Source of the DNA: Bryobacteraceae bacterium
GTDB taxonomy: Bacteria > Acidobacteriota > Terriglobia > Bryobacterales > Bryobacteraceae
DNA: 64,000 bases
Reading direction: 5' to 3'
Assembly: GCA_029975915.1 (NCBI GenBank)
Contig: JARKOC010000542.1
Location: 1 to 64,000, forward strand
Shown piece by piece: positions 53,688 through 62,331 of the stretch (position 1 is its first letter; every line of letters begins with the position of its first letter). The notes under the pieces were generated by a model, which worked only from the letters and a program-made list of their open reading frames with translations, had not been told where the DNA came from and did no database searches. Made by a program: the position numbers and the translations under genes.

Positions 53688-54860
53688 TTAGCCCAGCTGC
53701 GGCACCTTCATCTGCTCGCCGCCTCTGAGCGCCGATTGGTGCGCGATGATCCCGGGCAAGGTGTACGCCACCGCCTCGTGGATGTCCACCGCCGGCTTGC
53801 GTTTTCTCAGGACGGCGTCCACAAATTCGTGCGTTATGAATGTGTGCGATCCTTCGTGGCCGCTGTTGTGCCGAAGCGGCGCGGGCAACATCTCGGTCGC
53901 CCACCATTTCACTTCCTCATACTTCTCGAGGACCGCCCGCTGGCGGGCGAATCCGGCGCTGTCTTTCTCCTGGTCAACACTCCAACGCACAATCGCCGGG
54001 CCGAGTCCGTTTGGGTGATTGAAGAAGAAACTCATTCTGTCTCCATACCACTGCGCCCGTTCGGTCCCCCGATGCGCCCCTTTCCACCATACTGCGACAC
54101 GGAATGCCGTCCCGCGGTCCGTCTTGAACATCGCCGTCTCGTTCCAGAAAGGATTCTTGTACCGGTTGTCCTTCACGACAGGGTCCGAGTCACCCCAGCC
54201 GATGCAGGTCGCTTCCGTGATTCGCTCACCCGTCACGCTCAGCAGGTGGGCGGTGCAGTGCGTAGGGTAGTGCATCGGCGGAAAGCCGTACCGCCACGTC
54301 CGCTGGCCGTTTTCGACGAAGAGCGAATCCAAGCCCGCGTGATGATACTCACTCTCGCACGCGTAGATCCTGCCAAATTCGCCCGCCTGCTGGAACTTCC
54401 TCGCCGAAATGGTCAACTGCTGGAAGTAACTCGTCTCGGCCATCATGTAGGTTAGCCCGCTGCGCTTGACGGACTCAGTCAGCTTCTGGCATTCCTCCAG
54501 CGACATCGCCGCCGGTACCGCGCAAAGGACATGCTTGCCTGCCGCCAGCGTCTCGAGCACGTGCGCCGCGTGATCTGGAGCCGGCGTGAACAATCCGACC
54601 GCATCCACATTGCGGTCTTTCAGCAGTGCCTTTAGCGACGTGTACGCTTTAGGGCAGGAGTATACACTTTGCAGCGCCGCCCTGCGGTCCTCGCGCAGGT
54701 CCGCCACGGCCTCGACCACCGAGTTCGGGTGTTCATGAAAGTAAAATTGCGTGCCAAACCGTCCACCGACCACGCCGACTCTCAACCGGCCCTCAATCGC
54801 TCCAAACGCGGGCGAGCTCATCAACGCCGCGAATCTCCTTCGCGTCAGCGGGTTCATCAT
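53688..54860 (-). CDS. Exported Gfo/Idh/MocA-family protein without the EKP lysine
   Basis: A 390-residue protein with AGGAGGTCGA directly before the ATG and a short twin-arginine-like start (LTRRRFAALMSSPAF). The Rossmann motif reads VGVVGGRFGTQFYF. Where most members have EKP, this reads HVLCAVPAAMSLEEC, so the catalytic lysine is replaced by valine. The C-terminal domain is intact (HAGLDSLF, THCTAHLLSVTGERI). An altered or lost dehydrogenase activity is likely, although a related VPA-type subset exists. No glycosidase gene adjoins it. Confidence 0.85.
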   Translation of the reverse strand: MMNPLTRRRFAALMSSPAFGAIEGRLRVGVVGGRFGTQFYFHEHPNSVVEAVADLREDRRAALQSVYSCPKAYTSLKALLKDRNVDAVGLFTPAPDHAAHVLETLAAGKHVLCAVPAAMSLEECQKLTESVKRSGLTYMMAETSYFQQLTISARKFQQAGEFGRIYACESEYHHAGLDSLFVENGQRTWRYGFPPMHYPTHCTAHLLSVTGERITEATCIGWGDSDPVVKDNRYKNPFWNETAMFKTDRGTAFRVAVWWKGAHRGTERAQWYGDRMSFFFNHPNGLGPAIVRWSVDQEKDSAGFARQRAVLEKYEEVKWWATEMLPAPLRHNSGHEGSHTFITHEFVDAVLRKRKPAVDIHEAVAYTLPGIIAHQSALRGGEQMKVPQLG

Positions 54861-55029
54861 TCGACCTCCTAGATCTCACCCCAGGCGATCCTCAGTCTAC
54901 CTCAGAGATGCCAGCCTTCTCAGCAGGCTTCTGCATGCAATCCGGATGAATATGTCTGATAACATGGGCCTGTCCGCTGCAGTAATTCTCTATGTCTTGG
55001 CATGTGCCATCCGGGAGCCCTCAAACGTA

Positions 55030-55512
55030 ATGAGAATTGAGGAGTTCGAAAGTGTGTACCGGGAACATGCCGCTTCAGTTATCGGCTATGCCAGACGCTG
55101 CGTCGGCCGGTTCGACGTTGCCGAGGAGATCGCTGGCGATGCCTTCCTCGAGTTGTACCGCAACGCCGGCCGGATTGATCGAGCGCAACTGCCTTCCTGG
55201 CTTTACACCGTCGTGCGCAATCGCTCGATCGATTACTGGCGCCGCCACCGTCGCGAAATCCCCCTGCCCGGTTCGGTTCAGGACCGTCCGGCGCCTCCTG
55301 ATCCCGTCATCACCCTGGACCGCCTCAAGGAGGCCGGCTTGAATGAAACACATCGCCTTTGCCTGACGCTGCGCTATGTCGAAGGAATGACTAGGGAGGA
55401 GATCGCCCGGATCACTGGCCTGCGCGAAACCCAGGTCAAAGGCTATCTGCGCTATGGGCTTGAGTTGCTCCGCCGTTCCATGCCGGACCCTGCCAGTGGA
55501 GAGATGAAATGA
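55030..55512 (+). CDS. ECF-type RNA polymerase sigma factor
   Basis: A 160-residue sigma-70-family protein. Region 2 runs from FESVYREHAASVIGYARR through VAEEIAGDAFLELYRN to LPSWLYTVVRNRSIDYWRR. Region 4 is LCLTLRYVEGMTREEIARITG followed by VKGYLRYGLELLRR, seen here as MTREEIARITGL and VKGYLRYGLEL. The start is ATG at 55030 with GGGAG 11 bases upstream; a longer frame upstream is unlikely to be real. The stop overlaps the anti-sigma start (ATGA), and the TPR-CHAT gene follows, forming a three-gene operon. Its regulon is unknown. Confidence 0.92.
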   Translation: MRIEEFESVYREHAASVIGYARRCVGRFDVAEEIAGDAFLELYRNAGRIDRAQLPSWLYTVVRNRSIDYWRRHRREIPLPGSVQDRPAPPDPVITLDRLKEAGLNETHRLCLTLRYVEGMTREEIARITGLRETQVKGYLRYGLELLRRSMPDPASGEMK

Positions 55513-56429
55513 CGGGAAGGCCACCCGATTTTGAGCCGGATGAGATCCGGATGATCGAGGAACTCGGGCTCACTGGGTTCGCTGGCCGTGAGCGTCCGGA
55601 CTGCCCATTGCCCGACGTGCTCCAGTCGCTGGCCGCCGGGGCGCTCCCGCCGAGCGAAATGGCAGCTCTCTGCAATCACTTGAAGCTCTGCCATGGTTGC
55701 CGCATGGTGCACGATGCTTTCGCCGAGTTCTCGCCGCCCAGCCCGGAACGGCAAGAGATCGACCGACTTTGGTCCCGCATCGCAATGCGCATCCCGCAAC
55801 AGGGCATCCTCGGCCTGCGCGGTGGTTGGGGTTGGGCATGGCCAGCGGCCCTGGCAGCGCTGGCAATCACCGGCGTGCTGCTGATTCCGTCTCTCGTCGC
55901 ACCTGAGCCTGTGCGGCTCTCGCTTTCGGCGCCCTCGCCGGCCGCCCCATTCCTTCAAACATGGAATGAGGACTGGCTCAGGACGCCACCTGTTCGGCTC
56001 CCGGCTAAAGGTCTTCTGGTATGGCGCGGTTCGCCGGCGGATCCGATCCCACCCCATACTCGTGATGTCGCCAAAGCGCTGGAGCCCTATCGAGAAGGCG
56101 ATTTCGCCGCCGCCGCGGCCCGGCTCGAAGCTCTCGAACGAGCTTATCCCGCGAGTTACGAAGTCTCGTTTTACCGTGGAGTCTGTCTCCTTCGCTTAGG
56201 TGAACCGGGCGCCTCTGCTCAGTTGGAGCGATCGCGCCGGATCGCATCCTCAAACCAGAGGGCCGACGCCGATTGGTATCTGGCATTGGCGTACCTTCAA
56301 CAGGGATCGGTCCGTGCAGCCTGGCCTTTGCTCACGAGCACCTGCAGCGGGTTCGACACCCATTCGGCCCAGGCCTGCACAATCCTCCGGCTATTCGAAC
56401 GGCCGGAATTCGCGCCGTCCCGGAGGTAG
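55509..56429 (+). CDS. Membrane anti-sigma factor with zinc-binding ZAS motif and periplasmic TPR-like domain
   Basis: A 306-residue protein. The cytoplasmic part carries the anti-sigma zinc motif HLKLCHGC (H57, C61, C64; H-x3-C-x2-C). One membrane helix lies at about 108-131 (WAWPAALAALAITGVLLIP). The outer part, residues ~190-300, is helical and TPR-like (ALEPYREGDFAAAAARLEAL). This is the plan of a membrane anti-sigma factor that holds the ECF sigma until the outer domain gets a signal or is cut. It overlaps the sigma gene by four bases and precedes the CHAT gene by eight. Confidence 0.88.
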   Translation: MTGRPPDFEPDEIRMIEELGLTGFAGRERPDCPLPDVLQSLAAGALPPSEMAALCNHLKLCHGCRMVHDAFAEFSPPSPERQEIDRLWSRIAMRIPQQGILGLRGGWGWAWPAALAALAITGVLLIPSLVAPEPVRLSLSAPSPAAPFLQTWNEDWLRTPPVRLPAKGLLVWRGSPADPIPPHTRDVAKALEPYREGDFAAAAARLEALERAYPASYEVSFYRGVCLLRLGEPGASAQLERSRRIASSNQRADADWYLALAYLQQGSVRAAWPLLTSTCSGFDTHSAQACTILRLFERPEFAPSRR

Positions 56430-56437
56430 ACGCTGCC

Positions 56438-59146
56438 GTGCGCGCAAAACCACTGGCCTTCCTGTTCGCCTTCGTGTCGGTTTTCGCGCAACAAGAATCC
56501 GTCCAATCGCTGCTCACGCGCGCCTTCGAACTCTCCTCTCAGGGCAAGGGCAGGACGGCGATACCGCTATTTCAACAGGCCCTCGAACGCGCCAGCCTGG
56601 ACGGCAATGCCGCCGGCCAGGCCGCCGCACTGCGCGGCATTGGAGCGGTTCACAACGCCATGGCAAACTACACTCTGGCCCGTGAGTACCTGAACCGTTC
56701 GATCGAACTCTGCGCACGGCAAACTGCTGATCGCGCATGTCTCCCCCATGCCCAGAACTCCCTGGCCTACACGGAATGGGCCTCCGGCAACCGGGCTGCC
56801 GCGGCACGCCTCTACCAGGATGCGCTCGGCGGTTTCGAATCGGCAGGCGCCACAAGCCAGATACCCCTGGCGCTCTACAACATTGCCTTTCTCTCCGACG
56901 CAGATGAGCGCCTGAATCAGGGGCGGCTCGCCAGGGCGCTCGATTCCGCCAACGCCGCTTCGAATCGCCGCCTTGCTGGCAAGGTCCACCACCTCTGGGG
57001 CGATACGCTTTACGGTGTCGGCGATCTTCGCGGCGCAGTCCAGCATCTTGAAACCGCGTTGCCATTGCTCGACGGCCCCGCTGACCGGCCCGACCGCGCC
57101 CGCGTGTTGATCAGCTACGGACGGCTTTTCTCGGTTCATCTCCGCGCAGACCTCGCCCTCCCGTACTTCGAGCAGGCCCTGGCCGTCCAGAGAGAACTGG
57201 ACGATCAGCAAGGGGTTGTCTATTCACTGGGCAGTCTGGCGCAGGCTTGGCGCGTCCTGGGCGACATTGACCGCGCCATCACGCACGCCAACGAAGCCCT
57301 CGTCATCGCCCGCGCCACTGGGTCCAAAAGTCTCATCTCCTCCGCGATGGGAAGCTTGGCTAGGCTCTACGACGCCAAGGGATTGCACGCCCAGGCACTC
57401 GAGATGACAAAGGAGTCGCTCGCTCTCTCTCCCGATCTGGACGGTACCCGGACTATCCAATTGGCCAAAATTTTGGCCGCCCTGAAACGAAACTTGGAAT
57501 CCCTCAACACGGCCCGCCACGCCATATCTCTCGCCAGCCGCCACGATCGCGCCCTCAACCTGGCACACGGCCATTACGTCGCAGCTCTAGCCCTCGACGC
57601 CACAGGCAAGCCGGAAGCTGCCGCGGCGGACATCGCCAAGGCCTTGGTTATCAAGGAAGAACTTCGCGCCAAGATTATTCCGACCGATGCGTTGAAGCGC
57701 GGATACGGTGATCTGGACGCTGGCATGTTCAACTTCGCCATCGACCTCTTCACCCGGCTCGGGCAGAAGGAACGGGCCCTCGCCGCCGCTGAGCAGGCCC
57801 GCGCAAGGGCCTTCATTGATCTGCTCGCCAGCCGGTCGCTGAAAGAAAAGGCAGAAACTGCGCAATCGGCCGCGTCAGGAACTGAGACGCCTTCTCCACC
57901 TTCCGAGGAGCCGCACCTGATCAGCCTTTCAGCCGTTCCCGCACCCAGCGTTGACACGATTCGTTTGAACGCCGTCCAGTCGAATCAATCGACGCTAGTC
58001 TATTGGGTGGCCCCGAACGCGGTGTTCGGCTGGCTTGTCTCTCCCTCAGGCGCAATTGAGTCGTTCCGGTCCCCGATCAAGTTGGCGGAACTTGAGCGCC
58101 TCATCGCTGCCGCGACCGCCCTGGCTTCCGCCAACCGGCGTCAGGCGTTATCTTCGCTCCACAAGTTGCTCATCCAACCTCTCGCCGCCCAACTTGCCCA
58201 GCCAGCGTCGCGCCGGCTCAATATTGTCGCGCACGGCCCGCTCCACCGCCTCTCTTTTGCCTGCTTGCTTGACCCGCGTGGCCGGTACCTGATTGAATCG
58301 CATCAGATCGCCTACACGCCCTCGGCTGCCACTGGAGGAGTCTTCTCCTCTTCTTCGTCTATTCCGCCCACCAGACTCCTCATCGTGGCCGACCCCTCTC
58401 CGGGTACCGGTCTCCCGGCCCTGCCCGGTGCCCGGCTTGAATCCGCTTCGATCACAAAGGCAGCCCGAAACAGGCAAGTCACTGTGCTCGCCGGCTCGGA
58501 TGCAGTTGAATCGGCTGTCCGGCGCAACCTGCCCAGCAACGGCACTATCCACTTTGCTACTCACGGCGTCCTTGTCGACGATCGGCCTTTTGACTCCTTC
58601 CTCGCCCTGGCTGGCTCGCCAAGCCGGACAAAATCAACGGCCACCGCGTCCCGGGAGCCTACATCGCTGGTCCGGTCCGCTTCAGATCTGTCAGATTCCA
58701 TGCTCCCTAGTAGCCCGGCGGATGGACGCCTGACTATCCGCGAAATCTATGACCTTAGGCTCGACCAGCCGCTCGTCGTCCTCAGTGCCTGCCGTACCGC
58801 CGCCGGTCCAATTACCGGCGACGGTTTGGCTGGGTTGTCGCGAGCATTTTTCTATGCGGGTGCAAGGACGTTGGTGGCAACCCTTTGGGATGTCGCCGAT
58901 GCGCCGACACAAAGGCTCATCAGCCGCTTCTATCATCATTATCTGAGGGGGTTGCCGCCCGGTGATGCTCTCCACGCCGCCCAGTTGGAACAGCTCAGCA
59001 GGTTACGCCGCGGCCAAGTCTCGGCCAACACGCCAGTAGGCGCTATCGTGCTCGACGAGGATCCAATTTACTGGGCCGGATTCGTCCTTCTGCGCAGTGC
59101 TGAGATGCCCTCGATTGTCCCCATTCATCCGGTGCACGCGCATTGA
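56438..59146 (+). CDS. Secreted TPR-CHAT protein (caspase-like cysteine peptidase)
   Basis: A 902-residue protein. GTG at 56438 is chosen: GGAGGT lies nine bases upstream, and the reading opens a signal peptide (KPLAFLFAFVSVFAQ). Residues ~20-480 contain about ten tetratricopeptide repeats. Residues ~600-895 form a CHAT domain, a separase/caspase relative. The catalytic pair is present: His709 in HFATHGVLVDD and Cys785 in VVLSACRTAAGP, followed by GDGLAGLSRAFFYAGARTLVATLW, here noted as GLSRAFFYAGAR. Such proteins cleave after specific sites on activation. Export implies a periplasmic target, plausibly the outer domain of the anti-sigma factor encoded just before it. Confidence 0.92.
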   Translation: MRAKPLAFLFAFVSVFAQQESVQSLLTRAFELSSQGKGRTAIPLFQQALERASLDGNAAGQAAALRGIGAVHNAMANYTLAREYLNRSIELCARQTADRACLPHAQNSLAYTEWASGNRAAAARLYQDALGGFESAGATSQIPLALYNIAFLSDADERLNQGRLARALDSANAASNRRLAGKVHHLWGDTLYGVGDLRGAVQHLETALPLLDGPADRPDRARVLISYGRLFSVHLRADLALPYFEQALAVQRELDDQQGVVYSLGSLAQAWRVLGDIDRAITHANEALVIARATGSKSLISSAMGSLARLYDAKGLHAQALEMTKESLALSPDLDGTRTIQLAKILAALKRNLESLNTARHAISLASRHDRALNLAHGHYVAALALDATGKPEAAAADIAKALVIKEELRAKIIPTDALKRGYGDLDAGMFNFAIDLFTRLGQKERALAAAEQARARAFIDLLASRSLKEKAETAQSAASGTETPSPPSEEPHLISLSAVPAPSVDTIRLNAVQSNQSTLVYWVAPNAVFGWLVSPSGAIESFRSPIKLAELERLIAAATALASANRRQALSSLHKLLIQPLAAQLAQPASRRLNIVAHGPLHRLSFACLLDPRGRYLIESHQIAYTPSAATGGVFSSSSSIPPTRLLIVADPSPGTGLPALPGARLESASITKAARNRQVTVLAGSDAVESAVRRNLPSNGTIHFATHGVLVDDRPFDSFLALAGSPSRTKSTATASREPTSLVRSASDLSDSMLPSSPADGRLTIREIYDLRLDQPLVVLSACRTAAGPITGDGLAGLSRAFFYAGARTLVATLWDVADAPTQRLISRFYHHYLRGLPPGDALHAAQLEQLSRLRRGQVSANTPVGAIVLDEDPIYWAGFVLLRSAEMPSIVPIHPVHAH

Positions 59147-59824
59147 TTGTTGGACTTGTCAACCACCCCGGCACGCGGCGGCCTTCCCACCCTGCACCGG
59201 AGTTGAAGCTAGCCCGTTTCGCGAGATTTTTGTCATCCTTTTGGTCCGGAACACGAATCGGCGTCGTAATCACATTTGGGGGCTATTCGCCTGGAGGGCC
59301 GGGAGTTGGTCGGCGGAGTTTGAACGACTTCGGAGGAGTACTTTATCGTCACTCCGCCAATCCCGGCCCTCATCGTGGATCCTCGCCTTACGCTTACGGC
59401 CAACCAGTAACGGCAGGGACTCCGCCTTCCGCGCATCCCGGACCTCTCCGGCGTCAACTTCGCAGTCGGAATCGAATCCCGCCGCAGTGACCAAGTGCTG
59501 GAGTCCGGCAATAGCAGAGCGCTGAACGTCTATCTGAATCCCAATGCCATCTCCCGGACCTGGATTGTCGTGGGAATAGCCGTCATGCCAGGCGAGGCTG
59601 ACCTGCATCGAACTTCCTAAGACCCTTCTCGGCCCCCCGCTCAGGGACCCGATGACCGCCCTCGCCGCTCCCGGTCTAGCGCCCTGCCCTGGATCGGCCG
59701 ATGCCCGAATCCTCTCGGGGGCTGCAACTTCCGTCACCATCGTGGCCGCAGACAGGCGCCGCGCCATGGTCGTTGTCGCCGACAGGTAGGTCCTCGGATG
59801 GCAGGACAACGTGGATTGCCGGCC
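59147..59824. other. 680-bp stretch without an intact gene
   Basis: No frame on either strand is a convincing gene. The minus-strand frame at 59270-59809 looks like a chance antisense frame. Plus-strand fragments read like decayed coding sequence, described in the next entry. A second fragment in another frame (59649-59790) includes ARILSGAATSVTIVAAD. Confidence 0.45.
59336..59620 (+). pseudogene. Possible decayed coding remnant
   Basis: One frame reads EYFIVTPPIPALIVDPRL, an in-frame TAA, and then LPRIPDLSGVNFAVGIES and ALNVYLNPNAISRTWIVVGI up to a TAA at 59618. Hydrophobic/polar patterning looks like a beta-rich exported protein with a nonsense change. No family recognised, no start visible. 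Confidence 0.3.
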
Positions 59825-60586
59825 CTAGCCTGTCACACGCCTGGCGCTGCGTTCAAACTGTTTCTGCCTCCAGACCGATTTGCGGTGCATCCACACCCTC
59901 GCCAGCAGCCAGAGGATTGACAGGCCATACCGGCTCGACTGCAAGAATGAAGCCGACGACGCTGCGGCGAAATACCGCGTCGGCACCGGGACCTCACCGA
60001 TCCGCATACCCGCCTCGACAAATTGCGCCATGATCTCCTGGTCGAAGATGAAGTTGTCTGAATTCAGCTCCAGGTGCAGACATTCCAGCGCGTCCCGGCG
60101 ATACGCCCTGTAGCCCGTGTGGTATTCGGCCAGCTTCAAACCGAACATGGCGTTCTCGCATTTCGTCAGAAACCGGTTAGCGTAATACTTCCACCAGGGC
60201 ATTCCGCCCTGACGCGGATCCTGGCCCAATAGCCTCGAACCGAGTACCACATCCGCCTGGCCTTCCCTGATCGGCCGAATCACCTCCGGCAGTAGCGACG
60301 GATCGTACTGGTAGTCCGGGTGGATCATCACGACAATGTCGGCGCCTGCCTTCAACGCCTCACGATAACAAGTCTTCTGGTTCGCTCCATAGCCGTAATT
60401 CCGGCTGTGGACGAAGATCTCCAAGCCCAATTCGCGGGCGATGCGGATGGTGTCATCCTGGCTGGCGTCATCGACTACGATCACCAAGTCCACTACATCC
60501 TTCGGCAATTCGTGGTAGGTCATCCTCAGGGTCCTCGCTGCGTTATACGCCGGCATGACCACGACGACCTTGGGCTTCCCCGTCAT
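59825..60586 (-). CDS. Family 2 glycosyltransferase (polyprenol-phosphate sugar type)
   Basis: A 253-residue GT-A-fold enzyme. The start at 60586 gives MTGKPKVVVVMPAYNAARTL. Nucleotide-sugar motifs are VVDDASQDDT and VMIHPDYQYDP, with a later HTGYRAYRRDALE block carrying the acceptor-side residues. Length and blocks fit enzymes like dolichyl-phosphate mannose synthase and bacterial relatives that charge polyprenol phosphate with a sugar. It overlaps the methyltransferase stop by four bases, so the two are co-translated. Donor and acceptor unknown. Confidence 0.9.
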   Translation of the reverse strand: MTGKPKVVVVMPAYNAARTLRMTYHELPKDVVDLVIVVDDASQDDTIRIARELGLEIFVHSRNYGYGANQKTCYREALKAGADIVVMIHPDYQYDPSLLPEVIRPIREGQADVVLGSRLLGQDPRQGGMPWWKYYANRFLTKCENAMFGLKLAEYHTGYRAYRRDALECLHLELNSDNFIFDQEIMAQFVEAGMRIGEVPVPTRYFAAASSASFLQSSRYGLSILWLLARVWMHRKSVWRQKQFERSARRVTG

Positions 60587-61257
60587 TCGCTCTTCACCTT
60601 CGCCACAACTACGAACTGATACGCGAACATCCGTTTCCAGATCCTTGCCGCAATGTAGCTGAACCACTCCGCCGCCCTCACGGCCGCACTTCCTGCTACC
60701 GATGGCAAGGCGAGCCCCACGGGAATCCCGCTTGGCTTCACCGTTTCAATCTCGAACCCGCTCTGTCTGAACAGATCCACCCAGCCGTCCCAAACAAAGA
60801 AATGCAGATGAGTACGGTCAAACAGCCCTCGGTCGTGTTTCGGAAACCGCCCCATCGCCACCATGAGTCTGAAATACAAGTTCCCGCTGTTTGGCAGCGA
60901 GGCGATCAGTCGTCCTTCTGGCTGCAAGAACCTAGCGATTTCACAGAGAAGCTTACCTGGTTCCTTGAGATGTTCGAGAACATCGCCGCAAAGCACGATC
61001 TCGAATCGTCCGGCGCCCTCCGGAATACCGTTCTCCAGGTCGCCTGTTATGAATCTGAGCCCCGGTCTGGCGGAAATCTCCGGCCGCGACCTTTCTACCC
61101 CGGTCACCTCGAACCCGCGCCCGGCGAGAAGCAGGCTCAAGTGCCCAGGGCCGCAACCCAAATCTAACAGTCGCCCCCGCCCAACCTGCCCGCAGAGTTC
61201 AAGTATCAGGCTGTGGCTTGAATATGGGCTAGCCTTGAACTCGTACTGGCTCCGCAT
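60583..61257 (-). CDS. Class I SAM-dependent methyltransferase (UbiG-like fold)
   Basis: A 224-residue enzyme. Motif I is LLDLGCGPGHLSLLLAGRG, binding S-adenosylmethionine; motif II/III blocks are VLCGDVLEHLKEPG and LQPEGRLIASLPN. ATG at 61257 gives MRSQYEFKASPYSSHS; a longer start at 61353 cannot be excluded but would run under the SD hairpin of the divergent gene. It is translationally coupled to the GT2 gene, suggesting methylation of a polyprenol-linked sugar or a glycan. Methyl acceptor unknown. Confidence 0.88.
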   Translation of the reverse strand: MRSQYEFKASPYSSHSLILELCGQVGRGRLLDLGCGPGHLSLLLAGRGFEVTGVERSRPEISARPGLRFITGDLENGIPEGAGRFEIVLCGDVLEHLKEPGKLLCEIARFLQPEGRLIASLPNSGNLYFRLMVAMGRFPKHDRGLFDRTHLHFFVWDGWVDLFRQSGFEIETVKPSGIPVGLALPSVAGSAAVRAAEWFSYIAARIWKRMFAYQFVVVAKVKSE

Positions 61258-61362
61258 AATGCATCGAAACGTGCTTGCTTTGTCACGATGATAGCGGATC
61301 AGGGGGCGCCGATCCGGCAGGCGTCGGCGCTCGATCAGCGGGTCAGACCACATGGCATCATT

Positions 61363-61378
61363 CGAAGTGGAGACTTCG
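61363..61378 (+). promoter_or_regulatory. Hairpin displaying the ribosome-binding site in its tetraloop
   Basis: CGAAGT-GGAG-ACTTCG is a perfect six-pair stem with loop GGAG, which is also the only ribosome site for the TTG start at 61380. This resembles CsrA/RsmA-type targets, where GGA is presented in a hairpin loop. Confidence 0.5.
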
Positions 61379-61379
61379 T

Positions 61380-62225
61380 TTGCCTGAGCTTCACCCCGAG
61401 TGCGCCGTTTTCCTCGCCGAAATCGCTAACATGGATCTGGCTTCCGACCCGAAGGTCCGCTACAGCCGGCTCTGCCGCCGGTTCACCGTTGAAGCTCCCA
61501 AACTATCCTCTATCCGCGATACTCCTCCCATGCGATGGTATGAGCCCGCTGGCGCAACCGCCGCTATTCTCTGGCTCCACGGTGGCCGCTTTGTCTCCGG
61601 CGGCCTCGACACTCACGACTGCCTCTGCCGTCTCCTCGCGTACGCTTCCCGACGCACCGTCATCGCCCTCAACTACCGCCTCGCTCCGATGTACCCATTC
61701 CCCTGCGCACTGGACGACGTTGCCTCCGCCCTCACCGCCGTCTCTTCACGTTATCGGCACCTTGCCATCGGCGGAGACTCTGCCGGCGCTTGCCTCGCCG
61801 TCACCGCCGCCTTGCAGTCAAGCCTCGTCCTCGATTCCCTCGTTCTCATCTACCCGATGCTCGATGCCACCTGCCATCTCCCCTCCCATTCCGAGTTCAT
61901 ATCGGGCCCCGGCCCATCCTCGCAGGACATGCGCGCCGGATGGGACCTCTGGCTTCCGCCCGGCACGGACCGCCGCCGCCCCGATGTCTCACCTTTGTTC
62001 GCCGCTGACCTTTCTGGCCTGCCGCGTACATATCTCCTGACCACAGGTATCGACTCCTTGCGCGACGAAGGATTCTGGTTCGCCTCCCACTTAGCCTCTA
62101 CCGGCGTTCCACTCAGCCACACGCATCTCAACGACCACATCCACGGTTTCCTCACCTACCCTGCCGCATTTACCGCAGCCCGCGAGACGATCCAATCCGT
62201 CGCCGCCTTTCTCTCAGCCGGATAA
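61380..62225 (+). CDS. HSL-family alpha/beta-hydrolase (esterase)
   Basis: A 281-residue esterase of the hormone-sensitive lipase group. TTG at 61380 fits the family N-terminus (PELHPECAVFLAEI) and has GGAG seven bases upstream; other starts are absent or late. The oxyanion motif is LHGGRFVSGG (H67-G69). Catalytic Ser134 lies in GGDSAGACLA, the Asp probably in TTGIDSLRDEG, the His in LNDHIHGF. It hydrolyses short acyl esters in the cytoplasm. It is divergent from the methyltransferase and upstream of fhs. Confidence 0.9.
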   Translation: MPELHPECAVFLAEIANMDLASDPKVRYSRLCRRFTVEAPKLSSIRDTPPMRWYEPAGATAAILWLHGGRFVSGGLDTHDCLCRLLAYASRRTVIALNYRLAPMYPFPCALDDVASALTAVSSRYRHLAIGGDSAGACLAVTAALQSSLVLDSLVLIYPMLDATCHLPSHSEFISGPGPSSQDMRAGWDLWLPPGTDRRRPDVSPLFAADLSGLPRTYLLTTGIDSLRDEGFWFASHLASTGVPLSHTHLNDHIHGFLTYPAAFTAARETIQSVAAFLSAG

Positions 62226-62331
62226 GCCAGCGCTCCAACCGCCTTTCCCTCGTGTCATTGCTCACGCCATGGCTCGGGCCTTCCATCCCGGCTACTTGGG
62301 CGATATGATGCGGCCGGAGGTACCTACCGCT

